Origin: Thermosulfurimonas marina
GTDB taxonomy: Bacteria > Desulfobacterota > Thermodesulfobacteria > Thermodesulfobacteriales > Thermodesulfobacteriaceae
DNA length: 64,000 nt
Reading direction: 5' to 3'
Assembly: GCF_012317585.1 (NCBI RefSeq)
Contig: NZ_CP042909.1
Span: 248,001 to 312,000, forward strand
In this document: piece after piece, positions 1 through 7,465 of the stretch
Numbering within the stretch: the first letter of the stretch is position 1
Layout: each line of letters begins with the position of its first letter
Made by a program: the position numbers and the translations under genes
The notes under the pieces: generated by a model
The model's input: the letters and a program-made list of their open reading frames with translations, nothing else
What the model was told of the DNA's origin: nothing
Databases searched by the model: none

Positions 1-460
1 TTTCACGCTCCATCCACTCCAGAACCGCCTCGGGGCTCTGCGGATCTTCTATCCCCGGAATGGTGGGCAAATTGGCTCGCTTGGCCAGCTCCTTGGCGGC
101 CTTCTTGTCTCCCATGAGGGAGATGATCCGGGGACTCGGGCCGATCCAGGTAAGACCGGCGTCGATCACCCGCTGGGCGAACTCCGCATTTTCCGCAAGA
201 AACCCCCAGCCGGGATGGATAGCATCGGCCCCGGTCTGGAGGGCGGCCTCGATGATGCGGTCCATGTTGAGATAGGACTTAAGCGGCGGCCCCTCCCCGA
301 TGTGCACGGCCTCATCGGCCATAAAGACATGGAGACTCAGCCGGTCCGGGGTGCTGTAAACCGCCACCGTAGGGATCTTAAGATCCCGGCAGGTCTGCAT
401 GATACGCACCGCCGGCACTCCACGGTTGGCCACGAGGATCTTGCGGATCTTTCCGGACAT
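1..460 (-). CDS. accC: biotin carboxylase, N-terminal part (acetyl-CoA/pyruvate carboxylase subunit A), truncated by window edge
   Basis: The first 153 residues of a biotin carboxylase run off the left edge of the window. The protein opens with MSGKIRKILVANRG, the conserved start of the biotin-carboxylase N-terminal domain. It continues through the family blocks HPGWGFLAENAEFA and GDKKAAKELA that lead into the ATP-grasp fold. The family carboxylates biotin on a carrier protein using ATP and bicarbonate, feeding malonyl-CoA or oxaloacetate synthesis. The ATG at 458-460 is the only sensible start. Whether it belongs to acetyl-CoA carboxylase or to a two-subunit pyruvate carboxylase cannot be told from this fragment. 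It is transcribed divergently from marC. Confidence 0.9.
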   Translation of the reverse strand, partial: MSGKIRKILVANRGVPAVRIMQTCRDLKIPTVAVYSTPDRLSLHVFMADEAVHIGEGPPLKSYLNMDRIIEAALQTGADAIHPGWGFLAENAEFAQRVIDAGLTWIGPSPRIISLMGDKKAAKELAKRANLPTIPGIEDPQSPEAVLEWMERE

Positions 461-524
461 AGGACGACCCCTGGGAAAGATTTGAGGTCCCTTACCACAT
501 TTCCAGAGGATCCTCAAGACCTTC

Positions 525-552
525 TTGCGTCTCCCTTAAGCTCGCCTATCAT
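525..552 (+). promoter_or_regulatory. putative sigma-70-type promoter of marC
   Basis: TTGCGT (525-530) and TATCAT (547-552) are separated by 16 bp. The -10 box ends only 6 nt before the marC ATG at 559, so transcription would begin at or next to the start codon, giving a leaderless or nearly leaderless mRNA. Confidence 0.45.
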
Positions 553-558
553 TTAGGT

Positions 559-1209
559 ATGCGCCCCGAAACCTTGGCCTACCTCGGCTTTCTCCTTCAG
601 GTCTTCGTAGGCTTCGTGGCCATTATGAATCCTATCGGAAATACCCCCATTTATCTTTCGCTGGTGGAGGACTTTTCCGAGGCCGAGAGACTGCGCGTAG
701 CCCGTACCGCGGTCCTCTGGGCCTTTTTCATCGTGACCGTCTTCACCCTCGGGGGGAACCTCATCTTTCGCCTCTTCGGCATTACCCTCCCGGCCTTCCG
801 AATCGCCGGGGGTATCCTCCTTTTCATGATCGCCTATCACCTGGTGCGGGCCCGTCGTTCCCACCAGCACCACCCTACGGAGGAAGAGGAAGAAGAGTCC
901 CCGGAAGACATTGCGGTGACCCCCTTGGCCACTCCCATTCTCGCCGGCCCCGGGACCATCACTACCGCCCTATCCCTGGTGGGCCGTAAGACCGACCCGG
1001 TAAAGATCCTCACGGTGATCGGAGTCTTTGGCCTGGTCTGTCTCCTTACCTACCTCTGCTTTGTTTACGGAGAGGCCCTCACCAAGCGCCTACGGCCCTA
1101 CTGGGTAGGGGTCATGACCCGGCTCATGGGTCTGATCCTGGCGGTAATCGCCGTCCAGATGGTTCTTGAGGGGTTGAGCGAGGTCCTTCCGCAGATGTTT
1201 ATCAAATAA
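559..1209 (+). CDS. MarC-family integral membrane protein
   Basis: This 216-residue hydrophobic protein has about six predicted membrane segments and the family signature FVAIMNPIGNTPIY near its N-terminus. An acidic cytoplasmic loop (HPTEEEEEESPED) sits in the middle, followed by the conserved TPLATPILAGPGTITTA block. MarC/UPF0056 proteins are inner-membrane proteins of unknown transport activity; the old link to multiple antibiotic resistance in E. coli has not held up. Length is normal for the family. The gene stands alone between divergent accC and convergent oprB-like genes. Its stop codon lies just inside the terminator region of the facing gene. Confidence 0.9.
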   Translation: MRPETLAYLGFLLQVFVGFVAIMNPIGNTPIYLSLVEDFSEAERLRVARTAVLWAFFIVTVFTLGGNLIFRLFGITLPAFRIAGGILLFMIAYHLVRARRSHQHHPTEEEEEESPEDIAVTPLATPILAGPGTITTALSLVGRKTDPVKILTVIGVFGLVCLLTYLCFVYGEALTKRLRPYWVGVMTRLMGLILAVIAVQMVLEGLSEVLPQMFIK

Positions 1210-1230
1210 AAAGGGGGCCGTGCGGCCCCC
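1206..1230 (-). terminator. rho-independent terminator of the porin gene
   Basis: A GGGGGCC/GGCCCCC hairpin (1213-1230) is followed on the minus strand by a T-rich tract (1212-1206), just after the stop of the OprB-like gene. There is no T tract on the plus side, so it mainly serves the porin transcript, although it also overlaps the end of marC. Confidence 0.85.
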
Positions 1231-1236
1231 TCCCAT

Positions 1237-2694
1237 CTAATATTCCCAGACTCCGCGGAGGCTGAAGACCCAGAAGCCGTCGTCCTCAAGCCCCGCCGGA
1301 TTCCAGGTGTACTGAAAGTCCGGGGTGAGGGCCAGGTGATCGCTGGCCTGAAACCGATAATAAACCTCCAGATGCCATTCGTCCCGGGCCTCGTGTCGGT
1401 GCATGTGAGGATCCAGGACCAAACGCCGGGCATACACCCCCTGGCCCTCCCAGTAGTCCTCGTAAGCGTCACTTATCCCGAACCAGGCCAGGCCCAAACC
1501 CAGCCGGTCCTCCCCCCGGCCCCACCGGGCCCCGGAGATCGAAACCCCCAGACTCGCACTCTGCTCAAAACCGTAAGAAAAATCCAGATCCTCAAGCCCC
1601 GTGTTCCAGTAACCCACCAGCTCGTCCCCCCGCCAGCCGTAACGGAAAAAGATCCCCATCCCTTCGGCCACCTCCTGGTCAAAAGAAACCCCAAAACCCC
1701 AGGCCGGCTCGTCATTTTCCGGCTCGATCCCTTTGGCAAAATAATCCTCAAGATCGTCCCACTCCAGGTGCTTTTCCCCCTGATACCACAGGTAAAAGCG
1801 GTAGTTTCCCGGCCGGCCCCAGAGCCGGGGACTTACCGCAAGCTGGGCCACCAGGAAGGGATAGTCAAAAAGGTTGTCCCAATCCGAATTCGCGTCCTCG
1901 TAGCCCAGCGTAAAACTCCACCTCTCGGCCTCCAGGGCCGCCACCACCCCGAAGCTGTAAGAGGCCCACTCCACAGCAGCGTTATTTACGAAAACCGGGC
2001 TCATAAACTGCCCAAGCTCGTCGTTGGCATACTCGTTCTGGTCCACCTCGGTAGTCACGTCTATCTTCCCGGCCCGAAGACGTAGCTTTCCCCAAGAAAG
2101 CCGCCAGTCCCTTTCATACCAGGCCTCACTCACCCGCACGTCCCCGTCCTCGGTCTCCACCGGGACCATAGAAAGCCCCTCGTCCACGATCCCCGAAAAG
2201 CTCGGCACCTCGGCCTCGGGGTTCTTGCCGGAGCCCATCTCCAAGAGCACATAGGCCCGATCCCGGGGAGAAAACTCCGCGGAGAAGGAAAGATCCACCG
2301 AGGCCGCCCCGTAGGCCTTGTCTTCGTCGGTCAGGACCAGATCCGAGGCCCCGGCGGGCTCCCGGCCCCCGTGGGCATGAAGGTTGGCCAGCTCCTTGTC
2401 CGCTCCCACCAGACCCTGAACCAGACCCGCGGCCGAAAGCCCCACCTCCACCCTTTCATACCAGGGCCGCTTTTCGGAAGGAACTTCGACCCGAGCCTCC
2501 TTTGCAGAACGTTTTTCGTAGTCCGCCAGGCGCCGTTCAAGCTCTTCCACTCGCTGGGCCAGCCTCCGGTTCTCCTCCATCACCTGCCGAAGCATGCGCT
2601 TCAGCTCCTCCACCTCCGGATCCGCCGCCCAGGAGGCCCCCCAGGCCCCAAAAAAGAGAAACCCTATCAAACAGCAGAAGAGCAGCCTTCTCAT
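1237..2694 (-). CDS. OprB-like (carbohydrate-selective type) outer-membrane porin
   Basis: This protein of about 485 residues starts with a signal peptide (MRRLLFCCLIGFLFFGAWG, ending in ASWA). A coiled-coil stretch of about 40 residues rich in E, L and R follows, as in porins that carry a periplasmic trimerising helix. The rest alternates aromatic and charged residues like a beta-barrel and ends in a C-terminal aromatic Tyr, typical of proteins inserted by BamA. Blocks near the C-terminus (GLGLAWFGIS and LTPDFQYTWNPAG) resemble the OprB family. The substrate cannot be deduced. I chose the ATG at 2694 because GGGGAGGG lies just upstream; the TTG at 2709 would fall inside that site. It is monocistronic, with its own promoter and terminator. 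Confidence 0.75.
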   Translation of the reverse strand: MRRLLFCCLIGFLFFGAWGASWAADPEVEELKRMLRQVMEENRRLAQRVEELERRLADYEKRSAKEARVEVPSEKRPWYERVEVGLSAAGLVQGLVGADKELANLHAHGGREPAGASDLVLTDEDKAYGAASVDLSFSAEFSPRDRAYVLLEMGSGKNPEAEVPSFSGIVDEGLSMVPVETEDGDVRVSEAWYERDWRLSWGKLRLRAGKIDVTTEVDQNEYANDELGQFMSPVFVNNAAVEWASYSFGVVAALEAERWSFTLGYEDANSDWDNLFDYPFLVAQLAVSPRLWGRPGNYRFYLWYQGEKHLEWDDLEDYFAKGIEPENDEPAWGFGVSFDQEVAEGMGIFFRYGWRGDELVGYWNTGLEDLDFSYGFEQSASLGVSISGARWGRGEDRLGLGLAWFGISDAYEDYWEGQGVYARRLVLDPHMHRHEARDEWHLEVYYRFQASDHLALTPDFQYTWNPAGLEDDGFWVFSLRGVWEY

Positions 2695-2727
2695 CCTCGC
2701 CCTCCCCAAACTGGATTTTATGCTATT

Positions 2728-2754
2728 TTTATAAAATTAGTGCTATTCAGTCAA
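2728..2754 (-). promoter_or_regulatory. putative promoter of the OprB-like porin
   Basis: On the minus strand TTGACT (2754-2749) is followed by an AT-rich segment containing TATAAA (2733-2728, 15-bp spacer) and TAAAAA at 17 bp. The -35 lies inside the 3' end of cbiL. The exact -10 is uncertain. Confidence 0.45.
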
Positions 2755-3453
2755 GGACTTTCCCCCCACCAGAAGAAGGGTGAAATAAGGGGGTCTGGAG
2801 TGGGAAAGGTCCCGAGGATCTTGGTAAACTTTTTCCTCCGGGAGGCCGCAGAGGGAAACCGCCCGGGTCTCGCTAAGGCGGCCTTCCTCCTCAAGAAGAC
2901 GAAGGATCTCCGGAGTCCGACGATAGACCTTATAGAGGGCGAGCGAGGAGGTCTCCCGGAGCAGCTTGCGGAGTACCCCTTCCGCGGCCAGGGCACTGGC
3001 AATAAGGAAGGCCCCCTCCCCTTCGGCCAGGATCACCCCCAGACGGGCGGCGGCGGCCTGGGCCGCGGTTATCCCCGGAACCATCTCGATCTCCACCTCC
3101 GGGACCCTCTCCCGCACCGCTCGGGCCAGGTGTCCAAAGGTGGAAAAGAGGGCCGGATCCCCCAAAGTGAGAAAGACCGCCGAACCTTTTTCCCGCAGGA
3201 CTTCCGCCACCCGGCGGGCGTTTTTCTCCCAGGCCTCCTCCAGCCGGGCCCGCTCCCGGGTCATGGGAAAGGAAAGCCTTTCCACCGGGACCCCGGCCGG
3301 AAGATATCCTTCCACCACCCGCAGGGCCAGAGAGTAATCGTTCTTACTGGAGGAGGCCACGAAGATATGGACCGCCTCTTGCAACACCCTCAAGGCTTTG
3401 AGGGTAAGAAGCTCCGGATCCCCGGGGCCCACTCCCACTCCGTAAAGACGCAA
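2743..3453 (-). CDS. cbiL: precorrin-2 / cobalt-factor II C20-methyltransferase
   Basis: This 236-residue tetrapyrrole methylase starts LYGVGVGPGDPELLTLKA, the SAM-binding glycine loop of the CbiL/CobI group. It has the LTLGDPALFSTF block and VPGITAAQAAAA further on. The family transfers a methyl group from SAM to C20 of (cobalt-)precorrin-2 in the cytoplasm. The CbiL assignment over CysG-type enzymes rests on the LYGVGVGPGDP start and the single-domain length. A TTG start at 3453 is used, preceded by a GAGGAGGGG ribosome site. It follows cbiK by 10 nt, so both genes lie behind the B12 riboswitch. Confidence 0.88.
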   Translation of the reverse strand: MRLYGVGVGPGDPELLTLKALRVLQEAVHIFVASSSKNDYSLALRVVEGYLPAGVPVERLSFPMTRERARLEEAWEKNARRVAEVLREKGSAVFLTLGDPALFSTFGHLARAVRERVPEVEIEMVPGITAAQAAAARLGVILAEGEGAFLIASALAAEGVLRKLLRETSSLALYKVYRRTPEILRLLEEEGRLSETRAVSLCGLPEEKVYQDPRDLSHSRPPYFTLLLVGGKSLTE

Positions 3454-3463
3454 GGCCCCCTCC

Positions 3464-4405
3464 TCAGTAATTTTTCAGGATCTCCAGCGCGCGCCGGATC
3501 TGCTTTACAAAAAAGTCTGCGGTCTCCGGATAGAGCCCCAGCCCTCGATAATAGACCCTGCCGTTTATCCGGGCCGTCACACAGTCCACCTCTTTTCCCG
3601 CCTCCTCAAGTATCTCCCGCCAGCTCTTCTCCTCCCCCTGGTCCTTTCCCATGATGTCGTGCATGATATGGTCTCCGGCCACAAGCATAAAGGGAATAAA
3701 ACGCACCCGCTTTCCGGGATACCTCTTGGCCTCCTCCAGCACCTCCTCCCCTCCGGGGATACCCTCCACCGTGCCCAAAAGGACATTGGAGTAGCGGTGG
3801 CGCACCAGCCAGTCGAGACCCAGATAGGTTAGATTAGCCCCCTGAGCGGTCACGTCTGTCCCATGGGCCACCAGGATGTTCAGACCTTCTTCAGGAGGGA
3901 GGAATTCCTTTTCCACCACCGCAAGGACCTCCCGCACGTATTCCCAGCGGAAAAGAAGGGGCTCTCCCACCACGATGCGGAGATCGGGAAACCTTCGGGC
4001 CACCTCCACCACAGCCTCGTACTCCAGGCCGGGAAAGACGTGTAGGGGCTGCACCACTACCTTCCGGTAGCCCGCGGCGTAAAGCTGGGCCAGGACCTCG
4101 TGCAGGCTGTAAAGCCTTTGAGGGAGGCCCTTGCGGGCGTAAATCCGGTTCATTTTTTCCCGAATGATACTCGAGGTGAAGGCCCAGCGGATCTCGTAGC
4201 CCGGGAAGGCCTCCCGCACCTTCTGCTCGAGATAATCGAAGGTCACCCGGGCCCGGGTGGAGGTCCCAAAGGCACAAAGCACCAGGGCCGGCCTCTCCTT
4301 AAGGGGTGGATGTTTCAGGGGGAGATAGGAGAGGGCCCCCGCCCGGGCCATACCCGAAAAACCCAACAGAAAGAACCCTACCCATAAGGCCCAACTTCTA
4401 CGCAT
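3464..4405 (-). CDS. cbiK: sirohydrochlorin cobaltochelatase, exported CbiK type
   Basis: This protein of about 313 residues begins with a signal peptide (MRRSWALWVGFFLLGFSGMARA), so it acts in the periplasm like the CbiKP enzyme of Desulfovibrio. CbiK inserts Co2+ (or Fe2+) into sirohydrochlorin. Metal-site histidines are visible in QPLHVFPGLEYEA and VAHGTDV, and the AGDHIMHDIMG block matches the family. The ATG at 4405 follows AAGGGGGTGAG. An upstream in-frame extension to 4489 is rejected because it is translated riboswitch sequence. First gene of a two-gene operon with cbiL under a cobalamin riboswitch. A periplasmic chelatase beside a cytoplasmic methylase is biochemically odd and may mean a role in haem or metal handling instead. 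Confidence 0.9.
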   Translation of the reverse strand: MRRSWALWVGFFLLGFSGMARAGALSYLPLKHPPLKERPALVLCAFGTSTRARVTFDYLEQKVREAFPGYEIRWAFTSSIIREKMNRIYARKGLPQRLYSLHEVLAQLYAAGYRKVVVQPLHVFPGLEYEAVVEVARRFPDLRIVVGEPLLFRWEYVREVLAVVEKEFLPPEEGLNILVAHGTDVTAQGANLTYLGLDWLVRHRYSNVLLGTVEGIPGGEEVLEEAKRYPGKRVRFIPFMLVAGDHIMHDIMGKDQGEEKSWREILEEAGKEVDCVTARINGRVYYRGLGLYPETADFFVKQIRRALEILKNY

Positions 4406-4412
4406 AAACTCA

Positions 4413-4436
4413 CCCCCTTGGGAAATTTTTCGGGGG
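4413..4436 (-). promoter_or_regulatory. ribosome-site-sequestering hairpin of the cobalamin riboswitch (predicted)
   Basis: The cbiK ribosome site contains GGGGG (4417-4413), and a CCCCC run (4436-4432) lies 14 nt upstream. Pairing would hide the Shine-Dalgarno sequence. No T tract follows a hairpin here, so control at the level of translation is more likely than termination. Confidence 0.55.
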
Positions 4437-4504
4437 CTAGCGAGGCGGGACCGCAAAGCCTTGCGGTCGGGTCGGAGTCCTCGCCGCACCCCACCGCCTT
4501 TTCG

Positions 4505-4785
4505 GCCCCGGGCCGGTCTCCCGGCTTCCGGATCGTCCTACTCGCCGCGCCTTCCCAGGCGGCCTGCGGGCCCTCCCGCAGGCCCACCCAGTGGCCTGTC
4601 GCCTGAAAGGCGGTGCGCCCTTCAGGCCCACCCGAGGAACCCTCGGACTTACCCTCGAGCCCTCGGGCGGGGGACCGGCTCCAGAGGTCCCCAGCGGCTT
4701 TCGTCCCCGGTCACGGTTGCGGGCCAGCGCCGGATTCTCACCGGCTTCCCGTTTCACCCCGCCGCCGGCGGGGCACCCAGGGCCG
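4505..4785 (-). promoter_or_regulatory. cobalamin (adenosylcobalamin-type) riboswitch aptamer
   Basis: The minus strand carries the class-defining blocks in order. First comes GGTGCCC...GAAACGGGAA near 4779-4750, then GCCGGTGAGAATCCGGCGC and GGCCCGCAACCGTGACCGG. The B12-box motif GACAGGCCACTGGG follows, then GGGAAGGCG and finally GGAAGCCGGGAGACCGGCC (about 4529-4511). Several peripheral stems are long and GC-rich, lengthening the element to about 280 nt. It lies in the leader of cbiK, so high cobalamin should lower CbiK and CbiL synthesis. The open reading frames crossing this region on both strands are not genes. Confidence 0.95.
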
Positions 4786-4790
4786 TTAAT

Positions 4791-4820
4791 TTCATAGCAC
4801 GAATTTTAGTTTCGTGTCAA
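4791..4820 (-). promoter_or_regulatory. promoter of the riboswitch-cbiK-cbiL transcript
   Basis: TTGACA (4820-4815) and TATGAA (4796-4791) are separated by 18 bp on the minus strand. Transcription would start near 4784, right at the 5' edge of the riboswitch. Confidence 0.75.
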
Positions 4821-4833
4821 GAAAACACCCGGA

Positions 4834-7260
4834 TCACTTACCCAAGGCCTTTTCCTTTTCGGCCACCAGGAGCCGGGTGCGGACCACGGTGTCCGGAGTA
4901 AGGCTCATGGAGTCGATCCCACACTCTACCAGGAACTCGGCGAAGTCTGGAAAGTCGCTCGGGGCCTGGCCACAGATCCCGATCTTCCGCCCCCGGGCCT
5001 TGGCCGTCTGAATCACCTGGCGTACCAGGCGCTTGACCGCCTCGTTGCGCTCGTCATAGAGATGGGCCACCAGTTCCGAGTCCCGATCCAGCCCTAGGGT
5101 GAGCTGGGTGAGGTCGTTGGAGCCAATGGAAAAACCGTCAAAGATGTCCGCAAATTGGTCCGCCAGGACCACGTTGCTGGGGATCTCACACATCACATAG
5201 ATTTCCAGTCCATTTTCTCCCTGCTTAAGACCATACTTTTCCATGACTCCGATGACCTTCTGGCCCTCCTCCGGGGTGCGGCAGAAGGGAATCATGATCT
5301 TCACGTTGGTAAGCCCCATCTCGTCCCGCACCCGCTTGAGGGCCTTGCACTCCAGGCCGAAGGCCGGCTCAAATTTGGGATCATAGTAACGGGAGGCCCC
5401 GCGCCAGCCGATCATGGGATTGTGCTCCACCGGCTCGTAGAGCCACCCTCCCAGGAGATTGGCGTACTCGTTGCTCTTGAAGTCCGAAAGCCGCACGATG
5501 ACGTCGTTGGGGTAGAAGGCCGCGGCGATCATCCCCACCCCTTGGGCCAACTTGTCCACAAAAAAGTCGGCCTTGTTCTCGTAGCCCGGGGTGCGTTTTT
5601 CGATCTCCCGCACCAGTTTACGCAGCCGGGAATCCTTTTCGGCCTGCTTTTTCAGTTCCTGGTAATGAAGAAGGGCCAGAGGATGGATCCCGATATGGGA
5701 GCCGATGATGAATTCCAGCCGGGCCAGTCCCACCCCGTCGTTGGGGATCTGGGCCTGGCTGAAGGCCTGCTCCGGAATGCCTACATTCATCATGATCTTG
5801 GTCTTGGTGCGCGGAAGGCTTTCCAGATCGATACGCTCCACCTCGTAGGGCACTAAGCCTTCCAGCACCCGGCCTTCCTCTCCCTGAGAGCAGTCTACGG
5901 TGATCTCCTGGCCGGTCTTTACTACCTCCGTAGCGTTTCCCGTGCCCACAATACAGGGGATGCCCAGCTCCCGCGAGACGATGGCTGCATGACAGGTCCG
6001 TCCGCCCCGGTTGGTCACGATGGCCGCCGCCACCTTCATGATGGGCTCCCAGTCCGGGTCGGTCATATCCGTCACCAGGACCTCTCCGGGCTGAAACTCA
6101 TGGATCTGAGAGACCTCCATGATGACCCGGGCCCGGCCCTGACCGATCTTGCTCCCCACGGCCTTGCCCACGGTAAGCACCCGGCCCTCGCCTTTGAGCT
6201 TGTAAACCTCGTAATAACGCTCCCGCTTGGCCCCGTGGACCGTCTCCGGGCGGGCCTGGACGATGAAAAGCTCCCCGGTGCCCACGGTCTTCCCGTCACC
6301 GTCCTTGGCCCACTCGATGTCCATAGGCCGGCCGTAATGCTCCTCGATGATTATGGCCCATTCGGCCAGCTTCAAAATCTCCTCGTCCGAAAGCACGAAG
6401 GACTCCCGCTCCCGCCGGGTGGTCTTCACGTCCCGCACCGGATGCTCCGGATCCCGGCTATAGACCATCTTGATGTGTTTGGAGCCCAGCTTTTTGGAGA
6501 GTATGGGACGAAAACCCTTCTTAAGGGTGGGTTTAAAGACATAAAATTCATCGGGGTTTACCTTTCCCTGAACCACATTTTCCCCCAGGCCCCAGGCCCC
6601 GGTAATGTAAACTACATCCCGGAAACCGCTTTCGGTATCCAGAGTAAACATCACCCCGGAGCAGGCCTTGTCGCTGCGGACCATCTTCTGGACGGCTACC
6701 GAAAGATAGACATTGAAATGGTCAAAGCCCTTATCTTCCCGGTAGGAGATGGCCCGGTCGGTAAAGAGCGAAGCAAAACATCTCTTGACATATTCAATAA
6801 CCCTTTCGGCCCCGCGCACATTGAGATAGGTCTCCTGCTGCCCGGCAAAAGAGGCATCGGGAAGGTCTTCGGCTGTGGCCGAGGACCTTACGGCCACATC
6901 CACATTGGGCCCGTATTTTTCCTCAAGCTTCCGATAGGCCTTCTCGATTTCCTCCGCCAGCCGGGCGGGCATCTTGGCCTTGAGAATAAGCTCCCGAACC
7001 CTGCGCCCGCGCTGCTGAAGATCCTTTACATTATGGGTATCCAGCCCTTCTAAGGCCTTACGGATTTTGTCGTCCAGATGGTTTTCCCGGATAAAATACC
7101 GATAGGCCTCGGCGGTGACCGCAAAACCCTCCGGGACCCGGACCCCCTTGGGGGTAAGGTTGCGATACATCTCCCCCAGGGAAGCGTTCTTCCCTCCTAC
7201 TAGCGGCACATCCTTGATCCCTATCTCCTCAAACCAGAGAATAAGCGGGGCTTCGGCCAT
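4834..7260 (-). CDS. ppsA: phosphoenolpyruvate synthase (pyruvate, water dikinase)
   Basis: At 808 residues this is full length. It has an N-terminal ATP-grasp (PPDK_N) domain (about 1-350), including VRSSATAEDLPDASFAGQQET. The swivelling phosphohistidine domain carries GGRTCHAAIVSRELGIPC, with the catalytic His. The C-terminal PEP/pyruvate TIM-barrel ends with SNDLTQLTLGLDRD and the active-site Cys of GICGQAPSD. The enzyme makes PEP from pyruvate and ATP, releasing AMP and phosphate. It starts gluconeogenesis from C2 or CO2-derived carbon, as expected in a sulfate reducer or autotroph. It is a single gene with a long leader and a promoter overlapping an inverted repeat. Confidence 0.97.
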   Translation of the reverse strand: MAEAPLILWFEEIGIKDVPLVGGKNASLGEMYRNLTPKGVRVPEGFAVTAEAYRYFIRENHLDDKIRKALEGLDTHNVKDLQQRGRRVRELILKAKMPARLAEEIEKAYRKLEEKYGPNVDVAVRSSATAEDLPDASFAGQQETYLNVRGAERVIEYVKRCFASLFTDRAISYREDKGFDHFNVYLSVAVQKMVRSDKACSGVMFTLDTESGFRDVVYITGAWGLGENVVQGKVNPDEFYVFKPTLKKGFRPILSKKLGSKHIKMVYSRDPEHPVRDVKTTRRERESFVLSDEEILKLAEWAIIIEEHYGRPMDIEWAKDGDGKTVGTGELFIVQARPETVHGAKRERYYEVYKLKGEGRVLTVGKAVGSKIGQGRARVIMEVSQIHEFQPGEVLVTDMTDPDWEPIMKVAAAIVTNRGGRTCHAAIVSRELGIPCIVGTGNATEVVKTGQEITVDCSQGEEGRVLEGLVPYEVERIDLESLPRTKTKIMMNVGIPEQAFSQAQIPNDGVGLARLEFIIGSHIGIHPLALLHYQELKKQAEKDSRLRKLVREIEKRTPGYENKADFFVDKLAQGVGMIAAAFYPNDVIVRLSDFKSNEYANLLGGWLYEPVEHNPMIGWRGASRYYDPKFEPAFGLECKALKRVRDEMGLTNVKIMIPFCRTPEEGQKVIGVMEKYGLKQGENGLEIYVMCEIPSNVVLADQFADIFDGFSIGSNDLTQLTLGLDRDSELVAHLYDERNEAVKRLVRQVIQTAKARGRKIGICGQAPSDFPDFAEFLVECGIDSMSLTPDTVVRTRLLVAEKEKALGK

Positions 7261-7408
7261 GGAAAAGACCTCCTTAAAAATTTTTGAAAAACTTTGGAAA
7301 TTTCCAAAAAGAAAGGGGATTTGAAGGAAGAATAAGAGGCTCCGTCTTGCTTACTTCGGCGTTTTCGGCCATCCCAATCGGCCAAAACTGGTATTTTTCA
7401 AGTTGTGA

Positions 7409-7441
7409 GACACCATAACAAGTTGTCCGCTATGGTGTCAA
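7409..7441 (-). promoter_or_regulatory. ppsA promoter overlapping a perfect inverted repeat (candidate operator)
   Basis: On the minus strand TTGACA (7441-7436) and TTATGG (7418-7413) are 17 bp apart. A perfect 9-bp inverted repeat, GACACCATA (7409-7417) and TATGGTGTC (7431-7439) with a 13-bp centre, covers both boxes, as an operator for a dimeric repressor would. The predicted leader to ppsA is about 145 nt and contains a second GGCC-based inverted repeat near 7372-7390. Confidence 0.65.
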
Positions 7442-7465
7442 GTTTAGGAAATGAGGACCTCGGGA

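Noticed and set aside
2371-3654. Long plus-strand open frame of 427 codons
   Set aside because: It is antisense to the porin and cbiL genes, is rich in Pro/Gly/His/Arg in the way of reversed GC-rich codons, and has no ribosome site or family resemblance.
4406-4833. Several 60-150 codon frames on both strands
   Set aside because: They all run through the cobalamin riboswitch; conserved RNA motifs explain the region.
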